64,000 nt of DNA from Trabulsiella guamensis ATCC 49490. GTDB taxonomy: Bacteria; Pseudomonadota; Gammaproteobacteria; Enterobacterales; Enterobacteriaceae. The position numbers were made by a program, and so were the translations under genes. How positions within the stretch are numbered: the first letter of the stretch is position 1; each line of letters opens with the position of its first letter. Below are positions 9,914 to 19,088 of this stretch, in pieces. The stretch lies in contig NZ_JMTB01000111.1 of the NCBI RefSeq assembly GCF_000734965.1, positions 1 through 64,000 of the forward strand, read 5' to 3'. The notes beneath the pieces are model-generated. The model saw only the letters and a list, made by a program, of their open reading frames with translations. It was not told where the DNA came from and ran no database searches.

Positions 9914-10588
9914 ATGGCAAGAAAAACAAAAGCAGACGCATTAAAGACCCGTCAACTGTTGATTGACGCTGCCATTGAGCAATTTGCGCAGCATGGTGTG
10001 ACCAATACTACGCTCTCGGACATCGCTGATGCCGCTGGCGTCACACGCGGTGCGGTGTACTGGCACTTCAGCAATAAAACGGAATTGTTTAATGACATGT
10101 GGGAGCAGCAGGTGCCGTTAAGGGATATTATAAAAAATATACGAACGGAAAATGAAAACCCATTAATGGATTTACGAGAGAAATTTATTTTCTCGCTACA
10201 GTACGTTGCCGAAACACCAAAACAACGCGCACTGCTGCAAATTCTGTATCATAAATGCGAATTCACAGCGGAAATGATTTCAGAAGAAAAAATTCGTGAC
10301 AAAGTTTGTTGCAACCGTAACGCATTACGTGAAAGTTTATCGAAATGTATTCGCTATGGTTATTTACCATCAGACATAAATACCGATGTCATTGTCATTA
10401 TGTTACGCGGTTTTTTTAGCGGTATTATTAAAAACTGGCTTATGGAGCCCGGTCAATGCAATTTATATCAACAGGCACCAGTGTTTGTGGATAATATTAT
10501 GAGCACATTCACTCGAGCACAGTACAATCCACCAGTTTCAGTGGATTCACTGAATCCATATTGCGACACCGTGCGGACTCAAGGGTAG
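9914..10588 (+). CDS. acrS: TetR-family regulator AcrS (EnvR)
   Basis: 224 aa TetR/AcrR-family repressor, close to the 220 aa of E. coli AcrS. The N-terminal helix-turn-helix is clear (TLSDIADAAGVTRGAVYWHF, about residues 33-52). An in-frame start 30 codons upstream was rejected because MARKTKADALKTRQ is the family N-terminus. It is divergent from acrE. In E. coli AcrS represses acrAB. The gene is AT-richer than its neighbours and its last 25 residues differ from K-12. Its 3' end overlaps yhdU on the opposite strand. Confidence 0.92.
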   Translation: MARKTKADALKTRQLLIDAAIEQFAQHGVTNTTLSDIADAAGVTRGAVYWHFSNKTELFNDMWEQQVPLRDIIKNIRTENENPLMDLREKFIFSLQYVAETPKQRALLQILYHKCEFTAEMISEEKIRDKVCCNRNALRESLSKCIRYGYLPSDINTDVIVIMLRGFFSGIIKNWLMEPGQCNLYQQAPVFVDNIMSTFTRAQYNPPVSVDSLNPYCDTVRTQG

Positions 10589-10673
10589 CGAACTCCAGCA
10601 GTTGAACGATCAGTATGTCGAGAAGAAACACGAGAAGTACAAAAATGACCAGCCAACCATACTTGCGCAACAT
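10509..10673 (-). CDS. yhdU: Small inner-membrane protein YhdU
   Basis: 54 aa with one transmembrane segment (about residues 5-22) and two Cys in the C-terminal part, CRNMDSVNPLKLVDC. The ATG giving MLRKYGWLVIF was chosen because GGGGACAAGG lies just upstream; a longer reading adds 30 unlikely residues. It matches my memory of the end of E. coli YhdU, which sits at the same place between acrS and fis. Function is unknown. Its last 80 nt overlap the 3' end of acrS tail to tail. Confidence 0.7.
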   Translation of the reverse strand: MLRKYGWLVIFVLLVFLLDILIVQLLEFATLESARCRNMDSVNPLKLVDCTVLE

Positions 10674-10762
10674 ACCTTGTCCCCTGCATCTGCCAGGTTG
10701 AATGGTCAAAATATATCCGAAACAGTGGCGGCAAAAAGTGAGGCAAGACGAAAATTTTGGCA

Positions 10763-10804
10763 ATAAAAAAGGCGCTTCCCCATGCCGAAGAGCGCCTTTT
10801 AAAC
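10763..10804 (-). terminator. Terminator after dusB-fis
   Basis: Stem AAAAGGCGCT/AGCGCCTTTT around the loop TCCCCATGCCGAAG, 15 nt after the fis stop codon. On the minus strand the stem ends in a TTTTTTATTG tract. Confidence 0.88.
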
Positions 10805-10818
10805 GTCAGGAACAAAAA

Positions 10819-11115
10819 TCAGTTCATGCCGTATTTTTTCAGTTTTTTACGCAGCGTACCGCGGTTGATACCCATCATCAGGGCAGCGCGGGTCTGGTTA
10901 CCACGGGTGTATTGCATCACCATGTCCAACAGGGGCTGTTCTACTTCAGCCAGTACCAGCTCATAGAGGTCATTAACATCCTGACCGTTCAGTTGAGCAA
11001 AATAGTTCTTCAGTGCCTGCTTAACCGAATCACGCAGGGGTTTTTGGGTTACCTGATCCTGAGAGTTAACGGTAGAAACGGTCAGTACGTCAGAATTTAC
11101 GCGTTGTTCGAACAT
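10819..11115 (-). CDS. fis: DNA-binding protein Fis
   Basis: 98 aa, the exact length and near-exact sequence of E. coli Fis. It is a nucleoid protein that bends DNA, activates rRNA promoters and aids site-specific recombination. The N-terminal beta-hairpin region is followed by helices, and the C-terminal helix-turn-helix spans about residues 73-95 ([22 protein letters not shown]). It is the second gene after dusB with a 25-bp gap. Expression should come from the growth-rate-controlled promoter before dusB. Confidence 0.98.
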
Positions 11116-11140
11116 AGTTCTGTCAGCTCTTTATTTCTGT

Positions 11141-12106
11141 TTACGCAAAATTTTCGAAGTATGCCTCCAACGCCTCCAGCTGTTCGCTGGCATCCTCAAT
11201 GGCGTTGAATGTGCGCCGAAACTGGTCATTTGGAGCGTGCTCCTGGAGATACCAGGAGACGTGTTTACGTGCAATTCGATATCCTTTTGCGTGACCATAA
11301 AAGTCATGCAATTCCCGAACATGCGCGCAAAGCAAGCGCTTAACCTCTGCCAGAGGCAGCGGGGGCAGCAACTCCCCAGTGTCCAGATAGTGCTGGATTT
11401 CCCGAAAGATCCAGGGTCTTCCCTGAGCTGCACGTCCTATCATTAGGGCATCCGCCCCCGTATAGTTGAGCACAGCTCTGGCTTTAAGCGGGTCAGTAAT
11501 GTCACCATTCGCGATTACCGGAATGGAAACCTTCTGCTTAACTGCCCGAATGCTGTCGTACTCAGCATCTCCGTTAAACAAGCAGGCGCGGGTGCGTCCG
11601 TGAATAGTCAGAGCCTGAATGCCACAGTCTTCAGCCAGTTGGGCAATCTCTTCACAGTTACGGTGTTCTGGTGCCCAGCCTGTGCGAATCTTGAGTGTGA
11701 CAGGAACGTCCACTGCATTGACGACCGCGGTCAGGATCGACTTCACCTGCGCCGGGTACTGCAAGAGGGCTGAACCTGCGAGCTTACGATTCACTTTTTT
11801 GGCCGGACAGCCCATATTGATATCAATAATCTGGGCACCGCTTTCGACGTTAATACGTGCGGCCTCAGCCATCTCTTCAGGTACGCTACCGGCAATTTGC
11901 ACGGTACGAATGCCTGGTTCATCAATGTGCACCATCCGTAAACGGGACTTGTCACTCTCCCAAACCTGCGGGTTGGAGGACATCATCTCGGATACGGTTA
12001 ACCCTGCTCCCATCTCGTAGCACAGCGTCCGGAATGGTCTGTCAGTAATGCCAGCCATGGGTGCTGCGATCAGGCGATTTCTGAGCTGGTGGTGTCCGAT
12101 GCGCAT
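11141..12106 (-). CDS. dusB: tRNA-dihydrouridine synthase B
   Basis: 321 aa FMN enzyme that reduces uridine to dihydrouridine in tRNA. The TIM barrel starts [14 protein letters not shown], and the catalytic cysteine is Cys100 in [14 protein letters not shown]-binding parts KIRTGW and [11 protein letters not shown] are present. It is the first gene of the dusB-fis operon; low translation of dusB with high fis is the E. coli pattern. Confidence 0.97.
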   Translation of the reverse strand: MRIGHHQLRNRLIAAPMAGITDRPFRTLCYEMGAGLTVSEMMSSNPQVWESDKSRLRMVHIDEPGIRTVQIAGSVPEEMAEAARINVESGAQIIDINMGCPAKKVNRKLAGSALLQYPAQVKSILTAVVNAVDVPVTLKIRTGWAPEHRNCEEIAQLAEDCGIQALTIHGRTRACLFNGDAEYDSIRAVKQKVSIPVIANGDITDPLKARAVLNYTGADALMIGRAAQGRPWIFREIQHYLDTGELLPPLPLAEVKRLLCAHVRELHDFYGHAKGYRIARKHVSWYLQEHAPNDQFRRTFNAIEDASEQLEALEAYFENFA

Positions 12107-12145
12107 GAGTTAAGAAATGACCATACTGTGACTGCAAGGCGGCGT

Positions 12146-12174
12146 ATATTACGCATTTTTTGCACGAGATGAAA
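12146..12174 (-). promoter_or_regulatory. dusB-fis promoter
   Basis: On the minus strand the -10 box TAATAT (12146-12151) lies 17 bp after a weak -35 TTTCAT (12169-12174). It is followed by the GC-rich discriminator ACGCCGCC, typical of stringently controlled promoters. It agrees with the E. coli fis promoter as I recall it. The start would be near 12139, 33 nt before the dusB ATG. The remaining gap up to prmA (to 12466) is AT-rich and probably holds Fis and CRP sites, which I did not assign. Confidence 0.8.
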
Positions 12175-12434
12175 GGCCAAACTTTGAGCAATCCACTGTC
12201 GTAGATCAATGAATCGCCGTCAAGCGAATGCAGAAAAAATAAATAATTATAATTATCATTGATTTAATGCGATGTGGCGAAAATGTGTTCTTTTAGAAAA
12301 TCGTAAAACTTCGTATTTTTTCTTGCCTGAATTGCTGTGAACGCAAGATTAAACGCTGTTTATATGAACAAAAAAGCGCATCGTAATGAGATCATGCTCT
12401 CATTTTTGTCATTCACCCTACACACATTGCAAAC

Positions 12435-12462
12435 CGTAACGCGGCCCGGAGACCGCGTTACG
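12435..12462 (-). terminator. Hairpin after prmA
   Basis: Perfect 10-bp stem CGTAACGCGG/CCGCGTTACG with an 8-nt loop, 5 nt after the prmA stop. Only GTTTGC follows on the minus strand, so it may be a weak terminator or an mRNA 3' end. Confidence 0.55.
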
Positions 12463-12466
12463 CTGT

Positions 12467-13348
12467 TTACTTTTTAAACCCGGTAATCCGGCACCACTCT
12501 TCTTTCTCGACCACCGGGTCGAGGGTAAAGAGATCGGCATAGGCTTCGCACACGCTGTCCGCCTGGCTGGCAAGGATACCCGAAAGCCCCAGCAAACCGC
12601 CCTCAACGGGCAACACGCTGATTAACGGCGCCAGTTCACGTAATGGGCCTGCCAGGATATTAGCAACCACCACATCGGCTTTCATGGCTTCTGGCTGGTC
12701 TTGCGGTAAATACAGTTCCAGACGATCAGAAACGCCGTTGCGTTCTGCGTTATCCCGGCTGGCCTGAATTGCCTGCGGATCGATATCAATGCCGATTGCT
12801 CTGGCTGCACCCAGTTTCAGCGCCGCGATGGCGAGGATCCCGGAGCCACAGCCGAAGTCGATAACCGTCTTGCCGTCCAGATCGAGGCCGTCAAGCCATT
12901 GCAGGCACAGCGAGGTCGTTGGATGTGTGCCAGTACCAAAGGCCAGACCCGGGTCAAGCATTACGTTGACGGCGTTTTCATCGGGGATTTCGCGCCAGCT
13001 CGGGCAAATCCACAGCCGCTCGCCGAAGCGCATCGGGTGGAAATTATCCATCCATTCGCGCTCCCAGTCTTTATCTTCCAGTTGTTCGATTTTGTGGGCA
13101 AAACCTGCACCCAGCAGCGGATGATGTTCGAGGATCGCCACCACTGCTCTCATGTCGCTTTCGGCGTCAAACAGGCCAATGACATCAGTGTCGCCCCACA
13201 GGCGGGTTTCGCCCGGCAACGGTTCAAACACTGGCGTGTCGTGGGTGTCCTGAAAAGTAATCGACACCGCGCCCGCTTCCATCAGCGCCTCGCTCAGTTC
13301 CTCCGCATTCGCGCCTGTGGTGTTCAGTTTCATTTGGATCCATGGCAT
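12467..13348 (-). CDS. prmA: Ribosomal protein L11 methyltransferase
   Basis: 293 aa SAM-dependent enzyme that trimethylates L11. The N-terminal L11-recognition domain covers about residues 1-60. The catalytic domain shows [15 protein letters not shown], motif [21 protein letters not shown] (about 160-180), and the NILA motif ([11 protein letters not shown]). It lies 11 bp after panF and is probably co-transcribed, as in E. coli. Confidence 0.97.
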   Translation of the reverse strand: MPWIQMKLNTTGANAEELSEALMEAGAVSITFQDTHDTPVFEPLPGETRLWGDTDVIGLFDAESDMRAVVAILEHHPLLGAGFAHKIEQLEDKDWEREWMDNFHPMRFGERLWICPSWREIPDENAVNVMLDPGLAFGTGTHPTTSLCLQWLDGLDLDGKTVIDFGCGSGILAIAALKLGAARAIGIDIDPQAIQASRDNAERNGVSDRLELYLPQDQPEAMKADVVVANILAGPLRELAPLISVLPVEGGLLGLSGILASQADSVCEAYADLFTLDPVVEKEEWCRITGFKK

Positions 13349-13359
13349 GGCAAAACTCT

Positions 13360-14811
13360 TTATTTATCAGTAGTCAAAACAGGGGCCTGTGGCAGCGGCT
13401 GACCAAAACGGTTGCCGATGACGAAAGCCAGCAAACTCAGTAGTAACGAGGGCACTATCGGGTGGAAGCCCAGGTACTGGATGTTGAAGGTCGCCAGTAC
13501 AGCGTACAGTACGCCACCGACGATCATCGCGCTGAGCGCGCCGGCGGCGTTTGCGCGTTCCCAGTAAAGGCCCAGCACCAGCGGCCACAGAAACACCGCT
13601 TCCAGCCCGCCGAACGCCAGCAGGTTGAGCCAGATGATCATTTCTGGCGGACGCCACGCGGCGAGCAACAGTAACACGCCCAGAATCAGCGTGATCCCGG
13701 AAGACATCCGCTTCAGTCGCGCTTCGTTATGGATCTGCTCCGGACGCAGATTCAGGTAGAGATCTTTAATGATCGTAGCGGAACTTTGCAGTAACTGGGC
13801 GTTGATCGTCGACATGATCGCCGCCATCGGTGCCGCGAGGAAAATCCCTGCGGCAAACGGCGGCAGGACTTTCACCATCAGTGTCGGGATCACCTGATCG
13901 GGAATGGTCAGATCCGGAAGTACCGCCCGGCCCAGTGCGCCCGCCAGATGCATCCCCAGCATCAGTACGGCGACAACGATCGTGCCCAGGAGAATGCCCC
14001 GATGCACGGCTTTACTGTCTTTATAGGAGATGCACCGCACGGCGGTGTGCGGCAAACCAATTACGCCGAAACAGACCAGCACCCAGAATGAGGTCATAAA
14101 GGTCGGCGAAAGAATATTGTCGGCTCCCTGCGGCGTCACCAGTTTAGGGTCGATATGCTCCAGCGTTTCCACTGCCGTGGACAGCCCGCCAGCAGCGTGA
14201 ACCACCCCGACCAGCAGCACAACAGTGCCAATGAGCATCACCAGTCCCTGCATCGCATCGTTGAGCACACTGGCGCGAAAACCCCCGTACGCGGTGTACA
14301 ACGCAATGCTGATGCCGAAAATCAACAGGCCGGTTTCATAAGGAATGCCCGCCGCCGTTTCCAGCAGGCGCGCGCCGCCAATAAACTGCACGGTCATCGC
14401 GCCGATAAAAGCGACAAGCAGGCTCAGACTGGCCAGCCAGACCAGCAGGCGGCTGTGGTAGCGCGCGAAAAGCATGTCGTTCAACGTCACGGCATTGTAG
14501 CGGCGCGCCAGAATGGCGAATTTTTTCCCCAGCACGCCCAGCGACAGCCACACGGCGGGAAGCTGGATCATCGCCAGCAGCACCCAGCCAAGACCGTATT
14601 TATAGGCCGCGCCTGGACCACCGATAAACGAACTGGCGCTGATGTAGGTCGCAGTCAGCGTCATCGCCAGCACAAATCCCCCCATCGAGCGACTGCCGAG
14701 GAAGTACTCATTGAGGAAGGTGCCAGTGGCGCGCTTGCGCATCGCATAGAGGGACAAGCCAAAGACCACCAGCAGGTAGGCGATGAGTGGCACTATGACT
14801 TCAGCCTGCAT
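13360..14811 (-). CDS. panF: Sodium/pantothenate symporter
   Basis: 483 aa member of the sodium:solute symporter (SSS) family that imports pantothenate for CoA synthesis. It has about 13 hydrophobic segments and the family pattern near [16 protein letters not shown]. The start MQAEVIVPL was chosen over one 8 codons earlier because it gives the E. coli length of 483. It overlaps the end of yhdT by 11 bp, which suggests translational coupling. Confidence 0.96.
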   Translation of the reverse strand: MQAEVIVPLIAYLLVVFGLSLYAMRKRATGTFLNEYFLGSRSMGGFVLAMTLTATYISASSFIGGPGAAYKYGLGWVLLAMIQLPAVWLSLGVLGKKFAILARRYNAVTLNDMLFARYHSRLLVWLASLSLLVAFIGAMTVQFIGGARLLETAAGIPYETGLLIFGISIALYTAYGGFRASVLNDAMQGLVMLIGTVVLLVGVVHAAGGLSTAVETLEHIDPKLVTPQGADNILSPTFMTSFWVLVCFGVIGLPHTAVRCISYKDSKAVHRGILLGTIVVAVLMLGMHLAGALGRAVLPDLTIPDQVIPTLMVKVLPPFAAGIFLAAPMAAIMSTINAQLLQSSATIIKDLYLNLRPEQIHNEARLKRMSSGITLILGVLLLLAAWRPPEMIIWLNLLAFGGLEAVFLWPLVLGLYWERANAAGALSAMIVGGVLYAVLATFNIQYLGFHPIVPSLLLSLLAFVIGNRFGQPLPQAPVLTTDK

Positions 14812-15043
14812 GATCATCCTCCAGCGGAATATCACGATAGATAAACCGCACCATGGCCCAGCAGAGCAGAATAAACACCAGCGGTATCAGCAAACAGGCC
14901 ATTTCAAACCAGTGCGGCAGACCGGTAAATCCCTGTGCAGAATCAGGTAAGTAAGCAGTCACCAACCAGGCGCAAAGATAGAGCAGGGTGAGCCATAGCG
15001 CCCAGCGTGCTTCCTTGTGTGCCTGAACAAATCGTTTGTCCAT
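14801..15043 (-). CDS. yhdT: Small inner-membrane protein YhdT
   Basis: 80 aa with two predicted membrane helices (about residues 15-35 and 45-68), a DUF997 protein with no assigned role. The ATG giving MDKRFVQAHKEARW was chosen because it matches the K-12 length; 14 extra residues upstream look non-coding. It overlaps panF by 11 bp. In E. coli it follows accC directly; here a 7.5-kb sugar cluster separates them. Confidence 0.9.
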   Translation of the reverse strand: MDKRFVQAHKEARWALWLTLLYLCAWLVTAYLPDSAQGFTGLPHWFEMACLLIPLVFILLCWAMVRFIYRDIPLEDDHAG

Positions 15044-15142
15044 GGAAGATGTCCTCTTCATGGTGTTACAACCAGAAACGGGCAATTCTACGGCAACTGG
15101 CCGTTGAGGGAAAATCCTCTGGCAGGAAAAAACGCGTCAGTG

Positions 15143-16096
15143 CTAGCGCCTCAGAAAATCATCGATCTCAGAAAGCGAGGCGAGTCCTTCCATCGGCCCC
15201 TGTTGTGTGACCGCGATAGCACCGCTGGCATTAGCGTAATGCAGGGCTTCTGAAGCAGGAAGGCCGGAAAGAAATAGCGTGACGAACGTGGCGCCGAAAC
15301 AGTCCCCTGCGCCAGTCGGATCGACAGTCTCTACGGTATAGCCGGGAAGATGCAGCGTCTGCAATTCGCCCTTCTGCAGATGATAGTAGCTGGCGCCGCG
15401 TTGGGCGCGTTTGACAACGACATGCTTCACGCCAGCCTGCAGCAGATCGCTGATTATCTGTTCTTCGCTCAGATTTTTGTGTCGGGCAAAGAAAGGAAGC
15501 TCGCTTTCACTCGGCAGGAAGATATCGGTGTATTCGATCAGGTAATCAAACGCCTGTTCCATTTCGGGAATGTTCAGCATCTCTTTACGGATGTTGGGAT
15601 CAAATGAGACGGTGCCACCCGCGGCTTTGATCGCCATCATCGCTTTACGCGTGGCGTCGATCATACGAAAGGAAAACAGCGATGACCCCATGATATGGAT
15701 ATGACCACATTGTTGTAGTAGCGCCTGATCGATATCTTTTTCCGTAAAAAGGCCACAGGCGCTATCGGGGATATTAAAGATGAAATCGCGCTCCTGAGGG
15801 CTCTGGTAGCTGACGAAGGCGGTACCGGTGACGGCGTTATTCATTACGCGAATACCATCAACAATCACTCCTTCATGGCGCAGTCGCTCGATGTTAAGAC
15901 GGCCAAAATCATCATTACCGACGCAACCGAAAATCATCGCACGATGACCTAACCTGGCGACCTGAGCGGCAAAAATCGCGGGCGCTCCACTGGGGAATGG
16001 ACCAACAAATTCGCCGGGATGAGTAAATTTCTGGTGTGGATTGCGGGATAAAAATTCAACCAGTAATTCGCCTATTGTACAAAGGGTGAGTCCCAC
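15143..16096 (-). CDS. PfkB-family sugar kinase (first of two paralogues)
   Basis: 317 aa ribokinase/PfkB-family kinase. Visible are the N-terminal sugar-site region PSGAPAIF, the middle block SFDPNIRKEMLNIPEM and the catalytic/anion-hole motif DPTGAGDCFG, whose Asp is the base. I chose the GTG at 16096: GAGAGG lies 6 nt upstream, it starts 10 nt after the regulator's stop, and it aligns with the paralogue at 21600. ATG starts at 16183 and 16150 lie inside the regulator gene. It is cotranscribed with the DeoR-type regulator and points toward yhdT with no clear terminator between. The substrate is unknown; a ketohexose or its phosphate is inferred. Confidence 0.82.
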   Translation of the reverse strand: MGLTLCTIGELLVEFLSRNPHQKFTHPGEFVGPFPSGAPAIFAAQVARLGHRAMIFGCVGNDDFGRLNIERLRHEGVIVDGIRVMNNAVTGTAFVSYQSPQERDFIFNIPDSACGLFTEKDIDQALLQQCGHIHIMGSSLFSFRMIDATRKAMMAIKAAGGTVSFDPNIRKEMLNIPEMEQAFDYLIEYTDIFLPSESELPFFARHKNLSEEQIISDLLQAGVKHVVVKRAQRGASYYHLQKGELQTLHLPGYTVETVDPTGAGDCFGATFVTLFLSGLPASEALHYANASGAIAVTQQGPMEGLASLSEIDDFLRR

Positions 16097-16106
16097 TGAT
16101 GCCCTC

Positions 16107-16937
16107 TCATTCCTGGAGTCTTTCGCGATTCGACCAGGTGAAACATTCATTGTTGGTATACAGGGTGACAAAATCAGCATCATATAATTGTTGCTGATAT
16201 TGCTCGTTAATACTGTGGCAGACGATCACATTTTCGGTCTGATTGAGATGACCGATGGTGGCGGTTGCTGCGCCAGAGGTTGCCGCCATCAGGATCGTTT
16301 TACTGCGCGCATTATCAAAACAGAGCTGCCAGGCCATCGCCAGTTCGGGGAAATCGATCCCCAGCGTCCCGTCAGCGTCGATGCTGTTCACTTCCACAAT
16401 GCTGTGCGTGATGGTGTGATGTTGAAGCGCCTGTTCCAGTGATTTTCCCGCCAGGATCCCGTCAGGTCGCAGCATTTCGCTTCCGGCCAGAATGATGTCG
16501 CCTTCGATATACTGATTCGCCAGCAGTGCGCTTTCCGGATCGTTGGTGATCAGACGGATTTTTTTTAATCCATTAAGCAAAGGAATGAGTCGGCGGCACA
16601 GGGCACCGTGACCGAGAAAGAGCGTATCCCGGTCATGAATCAGCCGTATGCTATGGCGAGCGATTTCCATCTGCTGCGCCAGCGGCGGCATCGCGACCAG
16701 CGGCGCGGGCTCATAATCGGCTTGCAGGACGGGCGTGGCGATAGCGCCGCCAAATGAGCGCTTCAGATAACCCTGTTGCTCCAGATAGCTCAGATCACCG
16801 CGGATCGTGACGCCAGAGACACCCAGCTGCGCTGAGAGCTCGTCAACTTTGATTTCTCCCTGAACGCTGACGATTTCAGCGATTTTTAGTCTGCGTTTCA
16901 GCAGATTGGATGATTTCCTGGGCACGACGACACTCAT
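16107..16937 (-). CDS. DeoR-family sugar-operon regulator
   Basis: 276 aa. An N-terminal winged helix-turn-helix (about residues 15-70; ELSAQLGVSGVTIRGDLSYLEQQGYLKR) is followed by a sugar-phosphate sensor domain. In it FLGHGALCRRL and LITNDPESALLA take the place of the usual DeoR phosphate-binding loops. It is divergent from the aldolase gene across a 224-bp control region, so it is the likely local repressor. The inducer would be a phosphorylated intermediate of the pathway, as in other DeoR regulators (family knowledge). Confidence 0.85.
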   Translation of the reverse strand: MSVVVPRKSSNLLKRRLKIAEIVSVQGEIKVDELSAQLGVSGVTIRGDLSYLEQQGYLKRSFGGAIATPVLQADYEPAPLVAMPPLAQQMEIARHSIRLIHDRDTLFLGHGALCRRLIPLLNGLKKIRLITNDPESALLANQYIEGDIILAGSEMLRPDGILAGKSLEQALQHHTITHSIVEVNSIDADGTLGIDFPELAMAWQLCFDNARSKTILMAATSGAATATIGHLNQTENVIVCHSINEQYQQQLYDADFVTLYTNNECFTWSNRERLQE

Positions 16938-16978
16938 TATTTGCCTGCAATGTCAGACACTATAGCGTTATGGCTTTT

Positions 16979-16997
16979 TCTTTGAAACTTTCATTTG
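16979..16997. promoter_or_regulatory. Candidate operator for the DeoR-type regulator (regulator side)
   Basis: Contains ACTTTCATTT (16987-16996), the reverse complement of AAATGAAAGT at 17099-17108 on the aldolase side. CTTTC/GAAAG halves are common in operators of DeoR-family sugar regulators. The site lies about 40 bp upstream of the regulator start, so it could serve autoregulation. Inference from motif only. Confidence 0.45.
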
Positions 16998-17092
16998 ATA
17001 AAAATACCAACCTGTTAAGTTAAATTTCGTAAGTTATTTTGTGATGACTTGAACCTGGTCACGCTTTTCTGCTTATTTTATGTGCTACTTTG

Positions 17093-17113
17093 CTTTCAAA
17101 ATGAAAGTGAAAC
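17093..17113. promoter_or_regulatory. Candidate operator for the DeoR-type regulator (aldolase side)
   Basis: CTTTCAAAATGAAAG (17093-17107) is an interrupted palindrome with 5-bp arms, continued by TGAAAC. It matches the site near 16987 in inverted orientation and lies about 55 bp before the aldolase ATG, just downstream of a possible promoter (TTGAAC near 17050, AT-rich -10 region near 17074). A repressor bound here would block aldolase-operon transcription. Confidence 0.5.
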
Positions 17114-17149
17114 GTAGATTTCTTCGTTTTGTAAGAGACGAGCGCATAA

Positions 17150-18016
<867 letters not shown>

Positions 18017-18053
18017 TAGCTATTAACCCTACAAAAAAGAACGAGGATTGTTT

Positions 18054-18947
18054 ATGAGCAGATTTAAGTTACCCGGTTTGGCCATGCTGGTGGGCCTGGC
18101 ACTGTTCTCACAAAGCCCCTTTGCGAAAACGTATAATGTTGGCGCCTCTTTATTGACGCAGCAGCATCCCTTTTATATTGATCTTGCTAATGCGATGAAA
18201 GACGAAGCGAAAAAAAATGACGTTAATCTGAGTATTTCTATTGCTAACCAGGATTTAAATAAGCAGCTTTCCGACGTTGAAGATTTTATTACCAAAAAAG
18301 TCGATGCCATTATTATTTCCCCGGTCGATTCTAAAGGCGTTCAGGCAGCCATTATTAAAGCCAACAAAGCCGGTATTCCGGTAATCACCGTTGACGTTGC
18401 CGCCGAAGGCGTGCCGGTGGTATCGCACGTCGCGACGGATAACTACGCAGGCGGCGTACAGGCCGGTAAATTAATGGGCAAATTGCTGAACGGTAAAGGC
18501 ACTGTCGCCATTATTAGCTATCCCGCCGTACAGTCAGTCGTAGCCCGTATCGATGGCTTTAAGAAAGGACTGGCGGATACACCGGACGTAAAAATCGTCG
18601 CTGAACAACCGGGGATCACCCGTGCCGAAGCGCTGACCACCGCGCAGAATATCATGCAGGCGAATCCGAGCCTTAACGGTCTGTTTGGTTTTGGTGATGA
18701 TGCCGCGCTGGCTGCAGTGATTGCCGCAAAATCTGCCCATAACGACAACATCAAAATCATCGGCTTTGACGGCATGAAGGAAGCGCGTGACGCCGTTGAT
18801 ACGGACAAAACGTTTGTGGCGGTGATTCGTCAGTACCCGGATCAAATGGGCGCGAAAGCCATCGACGCAGCAGTTGACCATCTCAACGGTAAACCGGTGG
18901 ATAAAATCATCCCGATCCAGCCGGGGGTGTATACCGCTAAGAAGTAA
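18054..18947 (+). CDS. Sugar ABC transporter periplasmic binding protein (RbsB-like)
   Basis: 297 aa periplasmic-binding protein of the ribose/galactose type I fold. The signal peptide is MSRFKLPGLAMLVGLALFSQ onward, cleaved near SPFA-KTYNVG. The domain shows the family features IANQDLNKQLSDVEDFI, AIIISPVDSKG, GFDGMKEARDAV. The ATG at 18054, with GAGG 7 nt upstream, is preferred over the TTG 6 nt earlier. It follows the aldolase by 37 bp and is followed by a strong hairpin. It would fix the importer's substrate, a free sugar that is unidentified. Confidence 0.87.
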   Translation: MSRFKLPGLAMLVGLALFSQSPFAKTYNVGASLLTQQHPFYIDLANAMKDEAKKNDVNLSISIANQDLNKQLSDVEDFITKKVDAIIISPVDSKGVQAAIIKANKAGIPVITVDVAAEGVPVVSHVATDNYAGGVQAGKLMGKLLNGKGTVAIISYPAVQSVVARIDGFKKGLADTPDVKIVAEQPGITRAEALTTAQNIMQANPSLNGLFGFGDDAALAAVIAAKSAHNDNIKIIGFDGMKEARDAVDTDKTFVAVIRQYPDQMGAKAIDAAVDHLNGKPVDKIIPIQPGVYTAKK

Positions 18948-18958
18948 TGTCACGCCAT

Positions 18959-18994
18959 CAGGTTGCGAAGTATTTGTATTTTCTTCGCAACCTG
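18959..18994 (+). repeat. 12-bp stem-loop between binding-protein and ATPase genes
   Basis: Perfect inverted repeat CAGGTTGCGAAG/CTTCGCAACCTG with a 12-nt loop, 11 nt after the binding-protein stop. No T run follows, so it more likely protects the upstream message from 3' decay than terminates. It would raise binding protein over the membrane parts. The role is inference. Confidence 0.65.
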
Positions 18995-19088
18995 AAAAGA
19001 AAACAAAAAATACCAGACCACATCCTTTGCTTTAACGCAATCGTGAGAGGTAGAGCCGATGATGCTTTGCTAAGAAATTGAGGTGGTT

